Shown: positions 30,174 to 38,874, numbered from the stretch's first letter. The stretch: 64,000 nt of DNA from Zoogloea sp. (GCA_016720685.1 JADKKC010000003.1:67570-131569); one strand, 5' to 3'. Numbers and translations are program-made. The notes: generated from the letters alone by a model not told the origin.

Positions 30174-30740
30174 CTAGCGGTCGGGCATGGCCCGGGCGCC
30201 CGGCCGTGTGCCAAACAGGCTGTCCCAGACGCTGCTGAGCGTACCGAAGGCCAGGCCTTCGTGGCCATGGTGATGAAAATCATGGTAGCGCCAGCGCTCA
30301 CCCAGCCATCTTTTGCGGCTGCACTCGGCCCGGTGCAATTGGTAATGAACGAGTTCGTGCGCCAGATGGCCCAGGATCAGACCACCCGAAAAGACCACGG
30401 CCTGACCCCGACTGGCCCACAGCAGCAGCGGCGCCCCGGCCAGCCCCAGAACCAGCATCAGGCTGAACAGCAGCGGCGTACGCATGGGCACCTCCGGGTG
30501 CCAGTGATGTTCCAGATGCCAGCGCCTGAAAGGTTCAATACGGTGCAGGATGAAGCGGTGCAGCAGGTATTCCGCCAGCGTCCACACAGCCAGTCCGAAC
30601 ACCAGCAGGCCGGCGGCAGCGGTCAGATCCACGTCCGCCGTGTGCAAGCACTCGCGTATCAGCAAGCCGAGCGCTACCAAAGGCAGCAGCACTGTCTGCG
30701 GAAATGCGAGCGCGGGCCCCATTGAGCGGAAATCAACCAT
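30174..30740 (-). CDS. Sterol desaturase / fatty acid hydroxylase family protein
   Basis: Integral membrane di-iron enzyme of 188 residues. The histidine clusters of the family are present: HRFILHR, WHLEHHWHPE, HELVHYQLHR and YHDFHHHGHE, between four hydrophobic segments. The chosen ATG at 30740 has GAGGAG upstream; a much longer frame extends into non-coding DNA. Members hydroxylate fatty acyl or carotenoid substrates; which one here is unknown. Confidence 0.87.
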   Translation of the reverse strand: MVDFRSMGPALAFPQTVLLPLVALGLLIRECLHTADVDLTAAAGLLVFGLAVWTLAEYLLHRFILHRIEPFRRWHLEHHWHPEVPMRTPLLFSLMLVLGLAGAPLLLWASRGQAVVFSGGLILGHLAHELVHYQLHRAECSRKRWLGERWRYHDFHHHGHEGLAFGTLSSVWDSLFGTRPGARAMPDR

Positions 30741-31184
30741 CGCGATATCTCCTCGAACGCCTGCCCACTCACATGGCCGCGACCACGTCCCCACTCCATT
30801 CAGGCCGGCGTACGCACGGTTTTGTTCCCCGCCCGAATGTAGCGGGACAAGATGGCAAGGTCTGTTGGGCAACGCACACGGCGCGGCTGCATCATTTCGG
30901 TCAGCACTGACCGACCTGCCCTTTCCCCGAAAGGATTGATGACACGCGCACGGTTTTTTGGGGGAACGAAAGCGATGAGCCGGTTCAAGATCACCGGTCG
31001 CACTTACAGCCAGGCCACCGTCCAAAGGATTCTCACGAACGGGCAGGCAGGGAGATCGCCGGATACTACTTCTGAGGAAGCGCGCAAAACCTGACGAAAA
31101 CCCTCTAAAAATCCGAGCCTTACATTCGTCCTTCCCACGAGGCACCCGCCTATGCGCTTTAGATCAGGTGCATCATGTTCTACA
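30741..31184. other. Intergenic stretch, no confident gene
   Basis: 444 bp between the hydroxylase gene and the tRNA-Ser terminator. It presumably holds the hydroxylase promoter. A 39-codon frame at 30975-31094 (+) begins MSRFKITGRTYSQATVQRIL after a GGGGAA-like ribosome site, but nothing supports it as a gene. No repeats or RNA genes were recognised. Confidence 0.4.
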
Positions 31185-31218
31185 AAGTAGAAACGCCCCT
31201 TACGGGGCGTTTCTACTT
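31185..31218 (-). terminator. Terminator of tRNA-Ser
   Basis: A 15-bp perfect stem AAGTAGAAACGCCCC (31185-31199) with its complement at 31204-31218, 4-nt loop, lying just after the tRNA 3' end on the minus strand. Its T-rich 3' arm replaces a long T-tract. Confidence 0.75.
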
Positions 31219-31225
31219 GACTCAT

Positions 31226-31315
31226 TGGCGGAAAGGGTGAGATTCGAACTCACGGTACGCCTAAACGTACACCGGATTTCGAGTCCGGCGCATTCGACCA
31301 CTCTGCCACCTTTCC
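31226..31315 (-). tRNA. tRNA-Ser (anticodon CGA)
   Basis: 90 nt. The acceptor stem GGAAAGG pairs with CCTTTCC, with G as discriminator and an encoded CCA. The anticodon arm has stem CCGGA / TCCGG and loop CTCGAAA, giving anticodon CGA (reads UCG). A long variable arm (TGTACGTTTAGGCGTACC region) and the T loop TTCGAAT are present, as expected for a serine tRNA. serS is encoded about 0.5 kb away on the same strand. Confidence 0.95.
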
Positions 31316-31362
31316 GCTCGAAGCCCGCAAGTATATAGAGGCTTTCTGGAATATCAAGTTTT

Positions 31363-31728
31363 TTATGCGGGCTTTACTGCACGCGCTGCGGTAAATTCAT
31401 CGTAGGCACGCACGGCTTCGGCGGCGTACATCAGGCTGGGGCCGCCGCCCATGTAGGTGCAGATACCAAGGGTTTCCATCAATTGCTCGCGGGTGACGCC
31501 AAGACGGATCAGTGCCTTGACGTGAAAACCGATGCAGCCGTCGCAATGGACCGAAACCCCGATCGCAAGGGCGATCAGCTCCTTGTCGAGGGCGCTCAGG
31601 GCCCCCGCCTTCATCGCCTCCTTGGCCATGCTGCCAAAGCCCTTCATGGTGTCGGGAATTTCAGCGCGGAGGGCTTCCATGCCTTTGGTGAGGTCGGTGG
31701 TGATCTGGACGAAGGATTTGCTGCTCAT
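31363..31728 (-). CDS. Carboxymuconolactone decarboxylase / AhpD-like protein
   Basis: AhpD-fold protein of 121 residues with the redox motif HCDGCIGFHV (Cys-x-x-Cys and the proton-relay His), which is the peroxidase-associated type rather than the true decarboxylase. CGGAG precedes the ATG. A perfect AT-rich 12-bp inverted repeat lies 13 nt upstream of the start codon and probably binds a repressor. Role inferred: peroxide or thiol redox defence. Confidence 0.87.
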   Translation of the reverse strand: MSSKSFVQITTDLTKGMEALRAEIPDTMKGFGSMAKEAMKAGALSALDKELIALAIGVSVHCDGCIGFHVKALIRLGVTREQLMETLGICTYMGGGPSLMYAAEAVRAYDEFTAARAVKPA

Positions 31729-31740
31729 GACATCGGCTCC

Positions 31741-31772
31741 GTATATTAGATTTATATAATAATCTAATATAC
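31741..31772. promoter_or_regulatory. Perfect AT-rich palindromic operator before the AhpD-like gene
   Basis: GTATATTAGATT (31741-31752) and AATCTAATATAC (31761-31772) are exact complements around an 8-nt spacer TATATAAT, which itself resembles a -10 element. Its place directly over the promoter region suggests a winged-helix repressor of the ArsR type; no such regulator gene is in the window. Confidence 0.6.
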
Positions 31773-31790
31773 ACGATCACCGAACCGCTG

Positions 31791-31818
31791 AAAACCGGGC
31801 GAGTTGAAGCTCGCCCGG
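31791..31818 (-). terminator. Terminator after serS
   Basis: A 9-bp perfect stem CCGGGCGAG / CTCGCCCGG (31795-31803 with 31810-31818) followed on the minus strand by TTTT. Confidence 0.8.
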
Positions 31819-31827
31819 CGTGGTCAC

Positions 31828-33114
31828 TCAGTTCGCAGGCTGAAGAACCGTGATGCCGCCCATGTACGCTTGCAGCGCCGCCGGCACGCGCACCGAGCCG
31901 TCCGCCTGCTGGTAGTTCTCGAGTACCGCAACGAGCGTGCGCCCCACCGCCAGGCCGGAACCATTGAGCGTGGCGAGCACTTCGTTCTTGCCCTGGGCGT
32001 TCTTGAAACGGGCCTGCATGCGGCGCGCCTGGAAGCTTTCGAAGCACGAGCAGGACGAGATTTCGCGGTAGGTATTCTGGGCCGGCAGCCAGACTTCAAG
32101 GTCGTAAGTCTTGGCTGCGCCAAAGCCCATGTCGCCGGTGCACAGCACAATCTTGCGGTACGGCAGTTCGAGCTTCTGCAGGATGGCTTCGGCGTGGCGG
32201 GTGAGTTCTTCCAGCGCATCCCAGGCTTTTTCAGGCTGCTCGATGCGGACGAGTTCGACCTTGTCGAACTGGTGCTGGCGAATCATGCCGCGGGTGTCCT
32301 TGCCGTAGCTGCCCGCCTCGGAACGGAAGCACGGGGTATGGCAGACGAACTTCAGCGGCAGCGAATCCAGCGGCACGATCTCGTCGCGCACGATGTTGGT
32401 GACCGGAACTTCGGCGGTGGGAATCAGGTAGAACTTGCTGCCGTCCGCCTTGGGCACCGAGAACAGCTCTTCCTCGAACTTGGGCAACTGGCCGGTGCCG
32501 TACATGCTGGCGGCGTTGACCATGTAGGGCGTGTAGAGCTCGGTGTAGCCGTGCTCAGCCGTGTGGGTGTCCAGCATGAACTGGGCCAGCGCGCGGTGCA
32601 GGCGAGCCAGGCTGCCCTTCATCAGGGTGAAGCGGGCGCCGGAAATCTTTACTGCCGTTTCAAAATCCAGGCCGCCCAGACGGGTGCCGATATCCACGTG
32701 GTCGCGCACCTCGAAGTCGAAGCTGGCGGGCGTGCCCCAGCGGCTGACCTCGACGTTGTCTTCTTCGGACTTGCCAACCGGCACGCTGTCGTGGGGAAGG
32801 TTCGGCAGGGCGGCGACGAAGGCATTGAAGCGCTCGAGCAGTTCAGCCAGGGCAACTTCGTTGGCTTTGAGTTCGTCGCCGATGCCGGCAACTTCGGCGA
32901 GCACCGCGGAGGCATCCTCGCCTTTGCCCTTGAGCTGGCCAACCTGCTTGGACAAGGCATTGCGACGGGCCTGGAGATCCTGGGTACGGGTCTGGCGCGT
33001 CTTGCGCTCGTCCTCGAGGGCCTGGAAGGCGGCGGCATCAAGGCTCATGCCGCGGGTAGCGAGACGCTCCGCAACAAAATCCAGTCGGGCACGAAGCAAT
33101 TGAACATCAAGCAT
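31828..33114 (-). CDS. serS: Seryl-tRNA synthetase
   Basis: Class II synthetase that charges tRNA-Ser (and tRNA-Sec). The N-terminal coiled-coil arm (about residues 30-100) binds the long variable arm. Motif 2 is visible as CFRSEAGSYGKDTRGMIRQH and motif 3 as NGSGLAVGRTLVAVLENYQ. Serine-site segments TAEVPVTN and HQFDKVELV are present. The 428 residues are standard. A tRNA-Ser gene and an AhpD-like gene follow on the same strand, each with its own terminator. Confidence 0.97.
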   Translation of the reverse strand: MLDVQLLRARLDFVAERLATRGMSLDAAAFQALEDERKTRQTRTQDLQARRNALSKQVGQLKGKGEDASAVLAEVAGIGDELKANEVALAELLERFNAFVAALPNLPHDSVPVGKSEEDNVEVSRWGTPASFDFEVRDHVDIGTRLGGLDFETAVKISGARFTLMKGSLARLHRALAQFMLDTHTAEHGYTELYTPYMVNAASMYGTGQLPKFEEELFSVPKADGSKFYLIPTAEVPVTNIVRDEIVPLDSLPLKFVCHTPCFRSEAGSYGKDTRGMIRQHQFDKVELVRIEQPEKAWDALEELTRHAEAILQKLELPYRKIVLCTGDMGFGAAKTYDLEVWLPAQNTYREISSCSCFESFQARRMQARFKNAQGKNEVLATLNGSGLAVGRTLVAVLENYQQADGSVRVPAALQAYMGGITVLQPAN

Positions 33115-33239
33115 GACAATCCCTATTCAAATCGGAAAACCGGTGTATCGATAGCGCCACGGCCCGGAAGTTGCTTCTCGCGGACCCGGCTTTCAGTTAT
33201 ATTGCACCGCAACATGCAGCAATCAGCTTGCATAGCAGA

Positions 33240-33258
33240 AATAATGAGAATCAGAAAG
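33240..33258. promoter_or_regulatory. Candidate Fur box upstream of the 87-residue protein gene
   Basis: The 19-bp site at 33240-33258 (core ATAATGAGAATCA) matches the Fur consensus at 13 of 19 positions by eye. It lies about 115 nt before the start codon at 33373, in the serS divergent gap. Weak evidence only. Confidence 0.3.
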
Positions 33259-33318
33259 TTCATAGCTCACAAAAGCCAAAACTCTTCTTGATTTTCTCAA
33301 CTTAAAAACCACACTAAG

Positions 33319-33348
33319 AGAAAGACGTCCGCAGACGACGTCATTTCT
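33319..33348 (+). other. Leader hairpin before the 87-residue protein gene
   Basis: AGAAAGACGTC (33319-33329) can pair with GACGTC-A-TTTCT (33337-33348) with one bulged A. It sits 13 nt before the AGGAGA ribosome site, where it could affect translation. Confidence 0.35.
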
Positions 33349-33372
33349 AATTTGACTTATCAGGAGACACCC

Positions 33373-33636
33373 ATGTTATCCATCCGCGACTGCCTGGATT
33401 ACTGCGACCTGACCGACGAAGACGTCGCAATCATCGCCGAGCACCACGACATCCCTGATGTCGCCGCAGCCCAGATCGCTTGTGGGCTGGTGCAGACTCG
33501 GGAAGGCACCTTGATGCTCACGCAATTCATGCTTGATCTCGTCGATGAAGCCGAAGAACGCGGCGACCGCGCAAAGGCCAAGCGCTTCCGCGACGCCTGC
33601 CAGCGCTTCATCGCGAACCACCCCGTCCAGCACTGA
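33373..33636 (+). CDS. Small conserved protein of unknown function
   Basis: An 87-residue soluble, acidic, mostly helical protein (LSIRDCLDYCDLTDEDVAII, then HHDIPDVAAAQIACGLVQT and KRFRDACQRFIANHP). I do not recognise a characterised domain; similar short proteins occur in other Betaproteobacteria. AGGAGA stands before the ATG at 33373, a convincing start. Two cysteines (C7, C11) lie in a CLDYC pattern. The last 29 nt overlap the end of the convergent rarA gene. A possible Fur box and a leader hairpin precede it. Confidence 0.75.
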   Translation: MLSIRDCLDYCDLTDEDVAIIAEHHDIPDVAAAQIACGLVQTREGTLMLTQFMLDLVDEAEERGDRAKAKRFRDACQRFIANHPVQH

Positions 33637-34960
33637 GTCCAGACTGCCCTGCGCGGGCTTCGGCCTGCTTGTCCAGTTCGCGCAGGCGCTCCAGCTTTTC
33701 GGCTATTTTGGCCTCAAGACCACGCCCAACCGGTTCGTACCAGTTGGGCTTTGCCATTCCGTCAGGTAGATAGTTTTCACCGGCCGCGTAGCCGTCGGGT
33801 TCATTGTGGGCATAGCGGTAGGCCTTGCCGTAGCCCAGTTCCTTCATGAGCTTGGTCGGCGCATTACGCAAATGGATGGGCACCGGACGCGTCGCGTCGT
33901 TGGCCACAAACTTTCGCGCGGCATTATACGCCTTGTAAACCGCGTTCGATTTGGCCGCACAGGCCAGGAAAACCGCCGCCTGCGCCAGCGCCAGCTCACC
34001 TTCCGGCGAGCCCAGGCGCTCAAAAGTCGAACACGCATTGAGGCAGATTTCCAGCGCCCGCGGATCGGCCAGGCCGATGTCTTCGATGGCCATGCGCACC
34101 AGCCGGCGGCCGAGATACAGCGGCTCGGCGCCGCCATCCAGCATGCGGCACAGCCAGTAAAGCGCGGCGTCGGGATCGGAGCCGCGCACCGATTTGTGCA
34201 GGGCCGAAATCTGGTCGTAGAAGGCTTCGCCGCCCTTGTCGAAACGGCGCAGGCTGTGTGACAGGGCCTCGTCGATGAAATCGGGCGGCACCGGATTGAC
34301 GCCGGCGGTTTCGGCCGCCGTCTGCACCTGCTCCAGCAAATTGAGCAGACGCCGGGCGTCGCCGTCGGCAAAGCCGGTCAGTCGATCGCGGGCATCATCC
34401 TCAAAAGTCAGTTCCGGGCAGGCATGCGCACGGGCTCGCTCGAAAAGCTCGGTGAGCTCTTCGGCCGAAAGCGGCTGCAGCACGTAAACCGCAGCCCGCG
34501 ACAGCAGCGCCGAGTTCACCTCGAACGACGGATTCTCGGTCGTCGCCCCGACCAGCGTGACGAGGCCCTGCTCCACGAACGGCAGGAAGGCGTCCTGCTG
34601 GGCCTTGTTGAAGCGATGGACTTCGTCGACGAACAGGATCGTGTGGCGCCCGCGGGCACGGGCGGCTTCCGCCTGGGCGATCGCCTCGCGGATATCCTTG
34701 ACGCCCGAGAACACCGCCGACAAGGCCGTGAAATCGGCATCGAAGGCCTTGGCCATGAGCCGCGCGAGCGTTGTTTTGCCAACCCCGGGCGGGCCCCACA
34801 GGATCATCGAATGCAGCTTGCCCGACTGGAAGGCCAGCGCCAGCGGCTTGCCCGGTCCAAGCAGGTGACGCTGACCGATGACGTCGGCGATGTGCTGCGG
34901 GCGCATCGCCTCGGCCAGGGGAAGGCGCGGCGGGTCGAGAGAATCGAAGAGATCAGCCAT
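33608..34960 (-). CDS. rarA: Replication-associated recombination protein A (RarA/MgsA)
   Basis: AAA+ ATPase of the RarA/WRNIP1/Mgs1 family acting at stalled replication forks, cytoplasmic. The 450 residues show Walker A GPPGVGKTTLA, Walker B ILFVDEVHRFNKAQQD, sensor 1 LVGATTENPSFEVN, and the family C-terminal domain (SALHKSVRGSDPDAALYWLC, GYGKAYRYAHNEPDGY). It is followed in the same direction after lolA, in the order ftsK-lolA-rarA that is usual in Proteobacteria. Confidence 0.96.
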   Translation of the reverse strand: MADLFDSLDPPRLPLAEAMRPQHIADVIGQRHLLGPGKPLALAFQSGKLHSMILWGPPGVGKTTLARLMAKAFDADFTALSAVFSGVKDIREAIAQAEAARARGRHTILFVDEVHRFNKAQQDAFLPFVEQGLVTLVGATTENPSFEVNSALLSRAAVYVLQPLSAEELTELFERARAHACPELTFEDDARDRLTGFADGDARRLLNLLEQVQTAAETAGVNPVPPDFIDEALSHSLRRFDKGGEAFYDQISALHKSVRGSDPDAALYWLCRMLDGGAEPLYLGRRLVRMAIEDIGLADPRALEICLNACSTFERLGSPEGELALAQAAVFLACAAKSNAVYKAYNAARKFVANDATRPVPIHLRNAPTKLMKELGYGKAYRYAHNEPDGYAAGENYLPDGMAKPNWYEPVGRGLEAKIAEKLERLRELDKQAEARAGQSGLSAGRGGSR

Positions 34961-34981
34961 CAGTCGGAAGGCGGGCGTGGG

Positions 34982-35614
34982 CTATTCGCCGACCACATCG
35001 GCGCCCTTGGGCGGCACGAAGCGGAACTGCCCGGCGTCGAGCGCCGGATTGCGCTCGATCTGGCCGAACAGCAGGGCCGTGGTCTGGCCGAAGTTGTCGT
35101 GGAGCACCATGGCCTTGAGCTGGCCACCGGCAAAACCCATGCGGATGCGCTCGAAGCTGCTGTCCTCGGCCTTGGGCGTGGCCTCGATCCATTCCAGCCC
35201 CTCCGCGCTGCCGGCATCCTTCAGCACGAAATTCTTGTCGAGGGAATTGTCGCCGGCCAGGATGGCCGCCGGCGTGCTGCCGAGCGCCTGACCGAGCTGT
35301 TTGGTGGTGACCTGGTTAAGCTCCTGGTCGTAGGCCCACAGCTTGCTGCCGTCGCCCACCAGCACCTGGGCGTAGGGCTTTTCGTAGATCCAGCGAAACT
35401 TGCCCGGGCGCGAGAAGGCAAAGGTGCCGCTGGCCTGCTGCGGCTTGCGACCGGATTTGGAGTAGACCTGCTGCGAGAACGTCCCCCGCGCCGTGCGGGT
35501 GCCGTCCATGAACTGCTTGAGCTGGGCCAGCCCGTCGGCGTGGGCCGAGCCGGCAGAAATCAGCAGCGCCAGCCCGAGGGCGCGCAGGATGTGGGCAGGT
35601 TTGCGAATCATCAT
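34982..35614 (-). CDS. lolA: Outer-membrane lipoprotein carrier protein LolA
   Basis: Periplasmic chaperone that carries lipoproteins from LolCDE to LolB. A signal peptide (about residues 1-26, ending SAGSAHA) is followed by the LolA barrel (TARGTFSQQVY, SGTFAFSRPGKFRWIYEKPY, LWAYDQELNQVT). The 210 residues are standard. The first ATG (35614) overlaps the ftsK stop as ATGA; a second ATG at 35611 has better spacing to AGGAG. Operon ftsK-lolA-rarA. Confidence 0.94.
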   Translation of the reverse strand: MMIRKPAHILRALGLALLISAGSAHADGLAQLKQFMDGTRTARGTFSQQVYSKSGRKPQQASGTFAFSRPGKFRWIYEKPYAQVLVGDGSKLWAYDQELNQVTTKQLGQALGSTPAAILAGDNSLDKNFVLKDAGSAEGLEWIEATPKAEDSSFERIRMGFAGGQLKAMVLHDNFGQTTALLFGQIERNPALDAGQFRFVPPKGADVVGE

Positions 35615-38061
35615 TCTCCTTCGCGGGGCGGCGTGACGACGTCCCGGTTGCCATTGCTGCCCATCGGCGTCACGAGGCCGGCGCGCTCCATCTGTTCGAT
35701 CAGACGCGCGGCCCGGTTGTAGCCGATGCGCAGGTGACGCTGAACCAGCGAAATCGATGGCCGACGGGTCTTGACGACGATTTCGACGGCCTGGTCGTAG
35801 AGCGGATCGGCCTCGCTGCCCTCCCCGCCGCCTTCGCCGCCGCCGAGCAGGTCGCCGCCTTCTTCTTCATTCGGCGCGAGAATGCCTTCCACGTAGTCGG
35901 CCTCGCCGGTGGCCTTGAGGTATTCGACCACCTTGTGCACTTCGTCATCGGCCACGAAGGCGCCGTGCACCCGCACCGGCAGGCCGGTACCCGGCGCCAG
36001 GTAGAGCATGTCGCCCATGCCCAGCAGCGCTTCGGCCCCCATCTGGTCGAGAATCGTGCGGGAGTCGATCTTGCTGGAAACCTGGAAAGCCATGCGGGTC
36101 GGGATGTTGGCCTTGATGAGGCCGGTGATCACGTCCACGCTGGGGCGCTGGGTGGCAAGAATCAGGTGGATGCCGGCCGCCCGCGCCTTCTGGGCCAGAC
36201 GGGCGATGAGTTCTTCGATCTTCTTGCCGACGACCATCATCAGGTCGGCCAGCTCATCGATGATCACCACGATGTAAGGCAGCTTGCCGAGGGGCTCGGG
36301 GCTTTCCGGGGTGATCGAGAACGGGTTCTTGAGCGGCGAGCCGGCCCGGGCAGCGTCGGCCACGGCCTTGTTGTAGCCGGCCAGGTTGCGCACGCCCAGC
36401 GCCGACATCAGCTTGTAGCGCTTCTCCATCTCGGCCACGCACCAGTTGAGGGCGTTGGCGGCGTGCTTCATGTCGGTCACAACAGGCGCCAGCAGGTGCG
36501 GAATCCCTTCGTAGATCGACAGTTCGAGCATCTTCGGATCGACGAGGATCAGGCGCACGTCGGTGGGCTCGGATTTGTAAAGCAGCGACAGGATCATCGC
36601 GTTGATCCCCACCGACTTGCCCGAACCCGTGGTGCCCGCCACCAGCAGGTGGGGTGTTTTTGCGATGTCGGCCACCACCGGCTGACCGCCAATATCCTTT
36701 CCCAGCGCCACGGTGAGCGGCGAGTGCATGTCGTGGTAGGCCTTGGAGCCGAGAATCTCGGACAGGCGCACGGTCTGGCGCTTGGGGTTGGGCAGCTCGA
36801 GCGCCATGCAGGTCTTGCCCGGCACGGTTTCGACAACGCGAATGCTCACCACCGACAGCGCACGGGCGAGATCCTTGACCAGGTTCATCACCTGGCTGCC
36901 CTTGACGCCCACTGCCGGCTCGATCTCGAAGCGGGTAATCACCGGGCCGGGGTAAACCGCCAGAACCTTTACCTCAACGCCAAAATCGGCGAGCTTGCGC
37001 TCGATCAGGCGGGAGGTGAATTCCAGGGTTTCGGGCGACGGCGGTTCCACGTCGTGGGACGGCTCGTCCAGCAAGGCCAGCGGTGGCAGCGGCCCGCTGG
37101 GGATTTCAGCGAACAGCGGCCTCTGGCGTTCCTTCTCGACGCGGGGGGATTTTTCGATCTCGATGTGGGCCGGCTCGACCCGCACATGCCGGTCGATCTC
37201 GACAATCGTCGGGTCGACGCGAACGGCCTTTTCAAGCGCACCGACCGTCGGCCCCACAGGGACCGGGGTTTCGGCATCGTCAAACACGGGTTCCTTGCGC
37301 ACCGCCATCTCGACCTCGGTGAAAGCAGGTTCGATACGCAGCGGCGAGGCCAGCTCGGCCTCTTCCTTCTTGCGCTTGGTCTCGACGACCTCCTCGCGCT
37401 TGTGGGCCACCTCGCGACCGATACGCCGGTCCTGCCAGCCCTGGTAGGCATTGGTGACAACGGCCCACATCCTCTCGAGGACGGAGCCGAGGGCTTCGGA
37501 AGCCTCCACCCAGCTGATGCCCGAAAAAAGGCTCAAGCCGCCGGCGATCAGTGCCAAAAGCAGCAGGGTGCCGCCGGTGAAGCCGAGGTACTGAAAGATC
37601 AGCGTGCCCAGCTCCAGGCCGACCAGGCCGCCGGGTTCGAGAGGCAGGCTTGCCTTGATCGAATGGAAACGCATCGACTCCAGCCCGCTGCTCGCCAGCA
37701 GCACCACCACAAAGCCGATCACCACGATGACAAACGAGCGCCGGTCGGCGCCGAAGAATGTGTGCAGGCGCCGAAAACCGACCGCCAGGCCGAGGCCCAG
37801 GAAAGCCACCCACCACCAGGCCGACAGACCAAAAAGGTAGAGCAGCAGATCGGACAACCAGGCGCCGAAGCGTCCGCCGGGGTTGCTGACGCGCTCCAGC
37901 TGCACGGCGTGGGACCATCCCGGATCGCCCTTCGAATAGCCGAAGAGGATCATCGCGACATAGAGGGCCAGCACACCGAGAAGCAGCCAGCGGGCTTCCT
38001 GCAGCAGGCTGGCGATTTTTTCCGGGAGGGGGAGCGGACGAGTGGAAGGACGATTGAGCAT
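35611..38061 (-). CDS. ftsK: DNA translocase FtsK
   Basis: Septal membrane protein and DNA pump that clears chromosomes from the division site and activates XerCD at dif. The 816 residues have four to five membrane helices in the first 180, a linker at about 200-340, a RecA-like motor with Walker A AGTTGSGKSVGIN and Walker B YIVVIIDELADLM, and a gamma winged helix at the end (SISLVQRHLRIGYNRAARLIEQME) that reads KOPS. The linker contains five 13-residue repeats. The ATG at 38061 gives the family start (LNRPSTRPLPLPEKI); the ribosome site is weak. lolA overlaps by 4 nt. Confidence 0.95.
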   Translation of the reverse strand: MLNRPSTRPLPLPEKIASLLQEARWLLLGVLALYVAMILFGYSKGDPGWSHAVQLERVSNPGGRFGAWLSDLLLYLFGLSAWWWVAFLGLGLAVGFRRLHTFFGADRRSFVIVVIGFVVVLLASSGLESMRFHSIKASLPLEPGGLVGLELGTLIFQYLGFTGGTLLLLALIAGGLSLFSGISWVEASEALGSVLERMWAVVTNAYQGWQDRRIGREVAHKREEVVETKRKKEEAELASPLRIEPAFTEVEMAVRKEPVFDDAETPVPVGPTVGALEKAVRVDPTIVEIDRHVRVEPAHIEIEKSPRVEKERQRPLFAEIPSGPLPPLALLDEPSHDVEPPSPETLEFTSRLIERKLADFGVEVKVLAVYPGPVITRFEIEPAVGVKGSQVMNLVKDLARALSVVSIRVVETVPGKTCMALELPNPKRQTVRLSEILGSKAYHDMHSPLTVALGKDIGGQPVVADIAKTPHLLVAGTTGSGKSVGINAMILSLLYKSEPTDVRLILVDPKMLELSIYEGIPHLLAPVVTDMKHAANALNWCVAEMEKRYKLMSALGVRNLAGYNKAVADAARAGSPLKNPFSITPESPEPLGKLPYIVVIIDELADLMMVVGKKIEELIARLAQKARAAGIHLILATQRPSVDVITGLIKANIPTRMAFQVSSKIDSRTILDQMGAEALLGMGDMLYLAPGTGLPVRVHGAFVADDEVHKVVEYLKATGEADYVEGILAPNEEEGGDLLGGGEGGGEGSEADPLYDQAVEIVVKTRRPSISLVQRHLRIGYNRAARLIEQMERAGLVTPMGSNGNRDVVTPPREGE
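37144..37338 (-). repeat. Five 13-residue (39-bp) tandem repeats in the FtsK linker
   Basis: Residues 242-306 of FtsK divide evenly into 13-residue units: RIEPAFTEVEMAV, RKEPVFDDAETPV, PVGPTVGALEKAV, RVDPTIVEIDRHV, RVEPAHIEIEKSP, then a partial RVEKER. The R-[VI]-[ED]-P start and acidic centre recur. The units are diverged in DNA, so they are old or under selection for protein pattern. Confidence 0.7.
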
Positions 38062-38202
38062 GAGTTGGCGGTACAAGGCCTTGCAGGGCGCAGCAAAAAA
38101 CAAAAGCGCGGTGAAGCACCGCGCTTTTGATTATAAACCAGGGTCTCTGGTTGCCCCCTCCCCGTCTCTATCTGAAAGAGTGAGGAAGGATTTCCGGACC
38201 AG

Positions 38203-38874
38203 TCACAAATCGATGATTTTTTCCCGGAGGATGATGCCGCCGTCGGTTTCCTCGATGAGGCCGCGCAGGCCCAGATCTTTCATGACCCGGCTGACCATCT
38301 CGCGGGAGGCGCCGATCATCTTGGCGATATCCTGCTTGGAAATCTTTTTCTTGACGACCTTGAGACCGTCGATTTCCTCGGACATTTCGAGCAGCAGGCG
38401 GGCCACACGGCCATAAACATCCATCAGCGCAAGGCTTTCGATCTTGCGGTCGGCGTCGCGCAGACGGCGGGTGAGGTTGCACATCACGTGCCATGCAAGC
38501 TCGAAGTTATCATGCATGAGACGCTTGAAATCGGTTTTGGCGATGGTCACCAGATCGGACGGGGATACCGCAACCACGGAAGCCGAGCGAGGGCTGTCAT
38601 CCAGCACGCCCATTTCGCCGAACATCTCGCCCTGACCGAGAATGGTCAGGATGACTTCACGACCATCCTCGTCGCTCACCATCACCTTCAGGTTGCCGGT
38701 AAGAACAAAGTAAACGAAATCGGTGCGATCACCCTCATGCACCACCGCGGCACCCCGCGGCACCCGTCGCATCATTGCGCAGCGCGCAACGGCCGCCAGC
38801 CGGTCATCGCCCAGGCCCTGGAAGATGGGAAAAGTTCGCAGGGCGATCGTGGACACGGAGCTGGTAACGGTCAT
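38203..38874 (-). CDS. Crp/Fnr family transcriptional regulator
   Basis: Regulator of 223 residues: a cyclic-nucleotide-binding domain with GEMFGEMGVLDDSPRSASVVA, which preserves the Gly-Glu and Arg-Ser of cAMP-binding pockets, and a winged helix (KKISKQDIAKMIGASREMVS, RVMKDLGLRG) of Crp type. GGAGAGG precedes the ATG at 38874. It differs clearly from the Dnr-like protein at 20.3 kb and probably answers a nucleotide rather than NO or oxygen. Divergent from trxB. A TGAC-N6-GTCA palindrome at 38917-38930 in the shared gap could be its own operator. Confidence 0.85.
   Translation of the reverse strand: MTVTSSVSTIALRTFPIFQGLGDDRLAAVARCAMMRRVPRGAAVVHEGDRTDFVYFVLTGNLKVMVSDEDGREVILTILGQGEMFGEMGVLDDSPRSASVVAVSPSDLVTIAKTDFKRLMHDNFELAWHVMCNLTRRLRDADRKIESLALMDVYGRVARLLLEMSEEIDGLKVVKKKISKQDIAKMIGASREMVSRVMKDLGLRGLIEETDGGIILREKIIDL

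Noticed and set aside
30975..31094. 39-codon frame (MSRFKITGRTYSQATVQRIL start) before tRNA-Ser
   Set aside because: Too short, weak ribosome site, no recognisable family; listed only as a remark in the intergenic entry.
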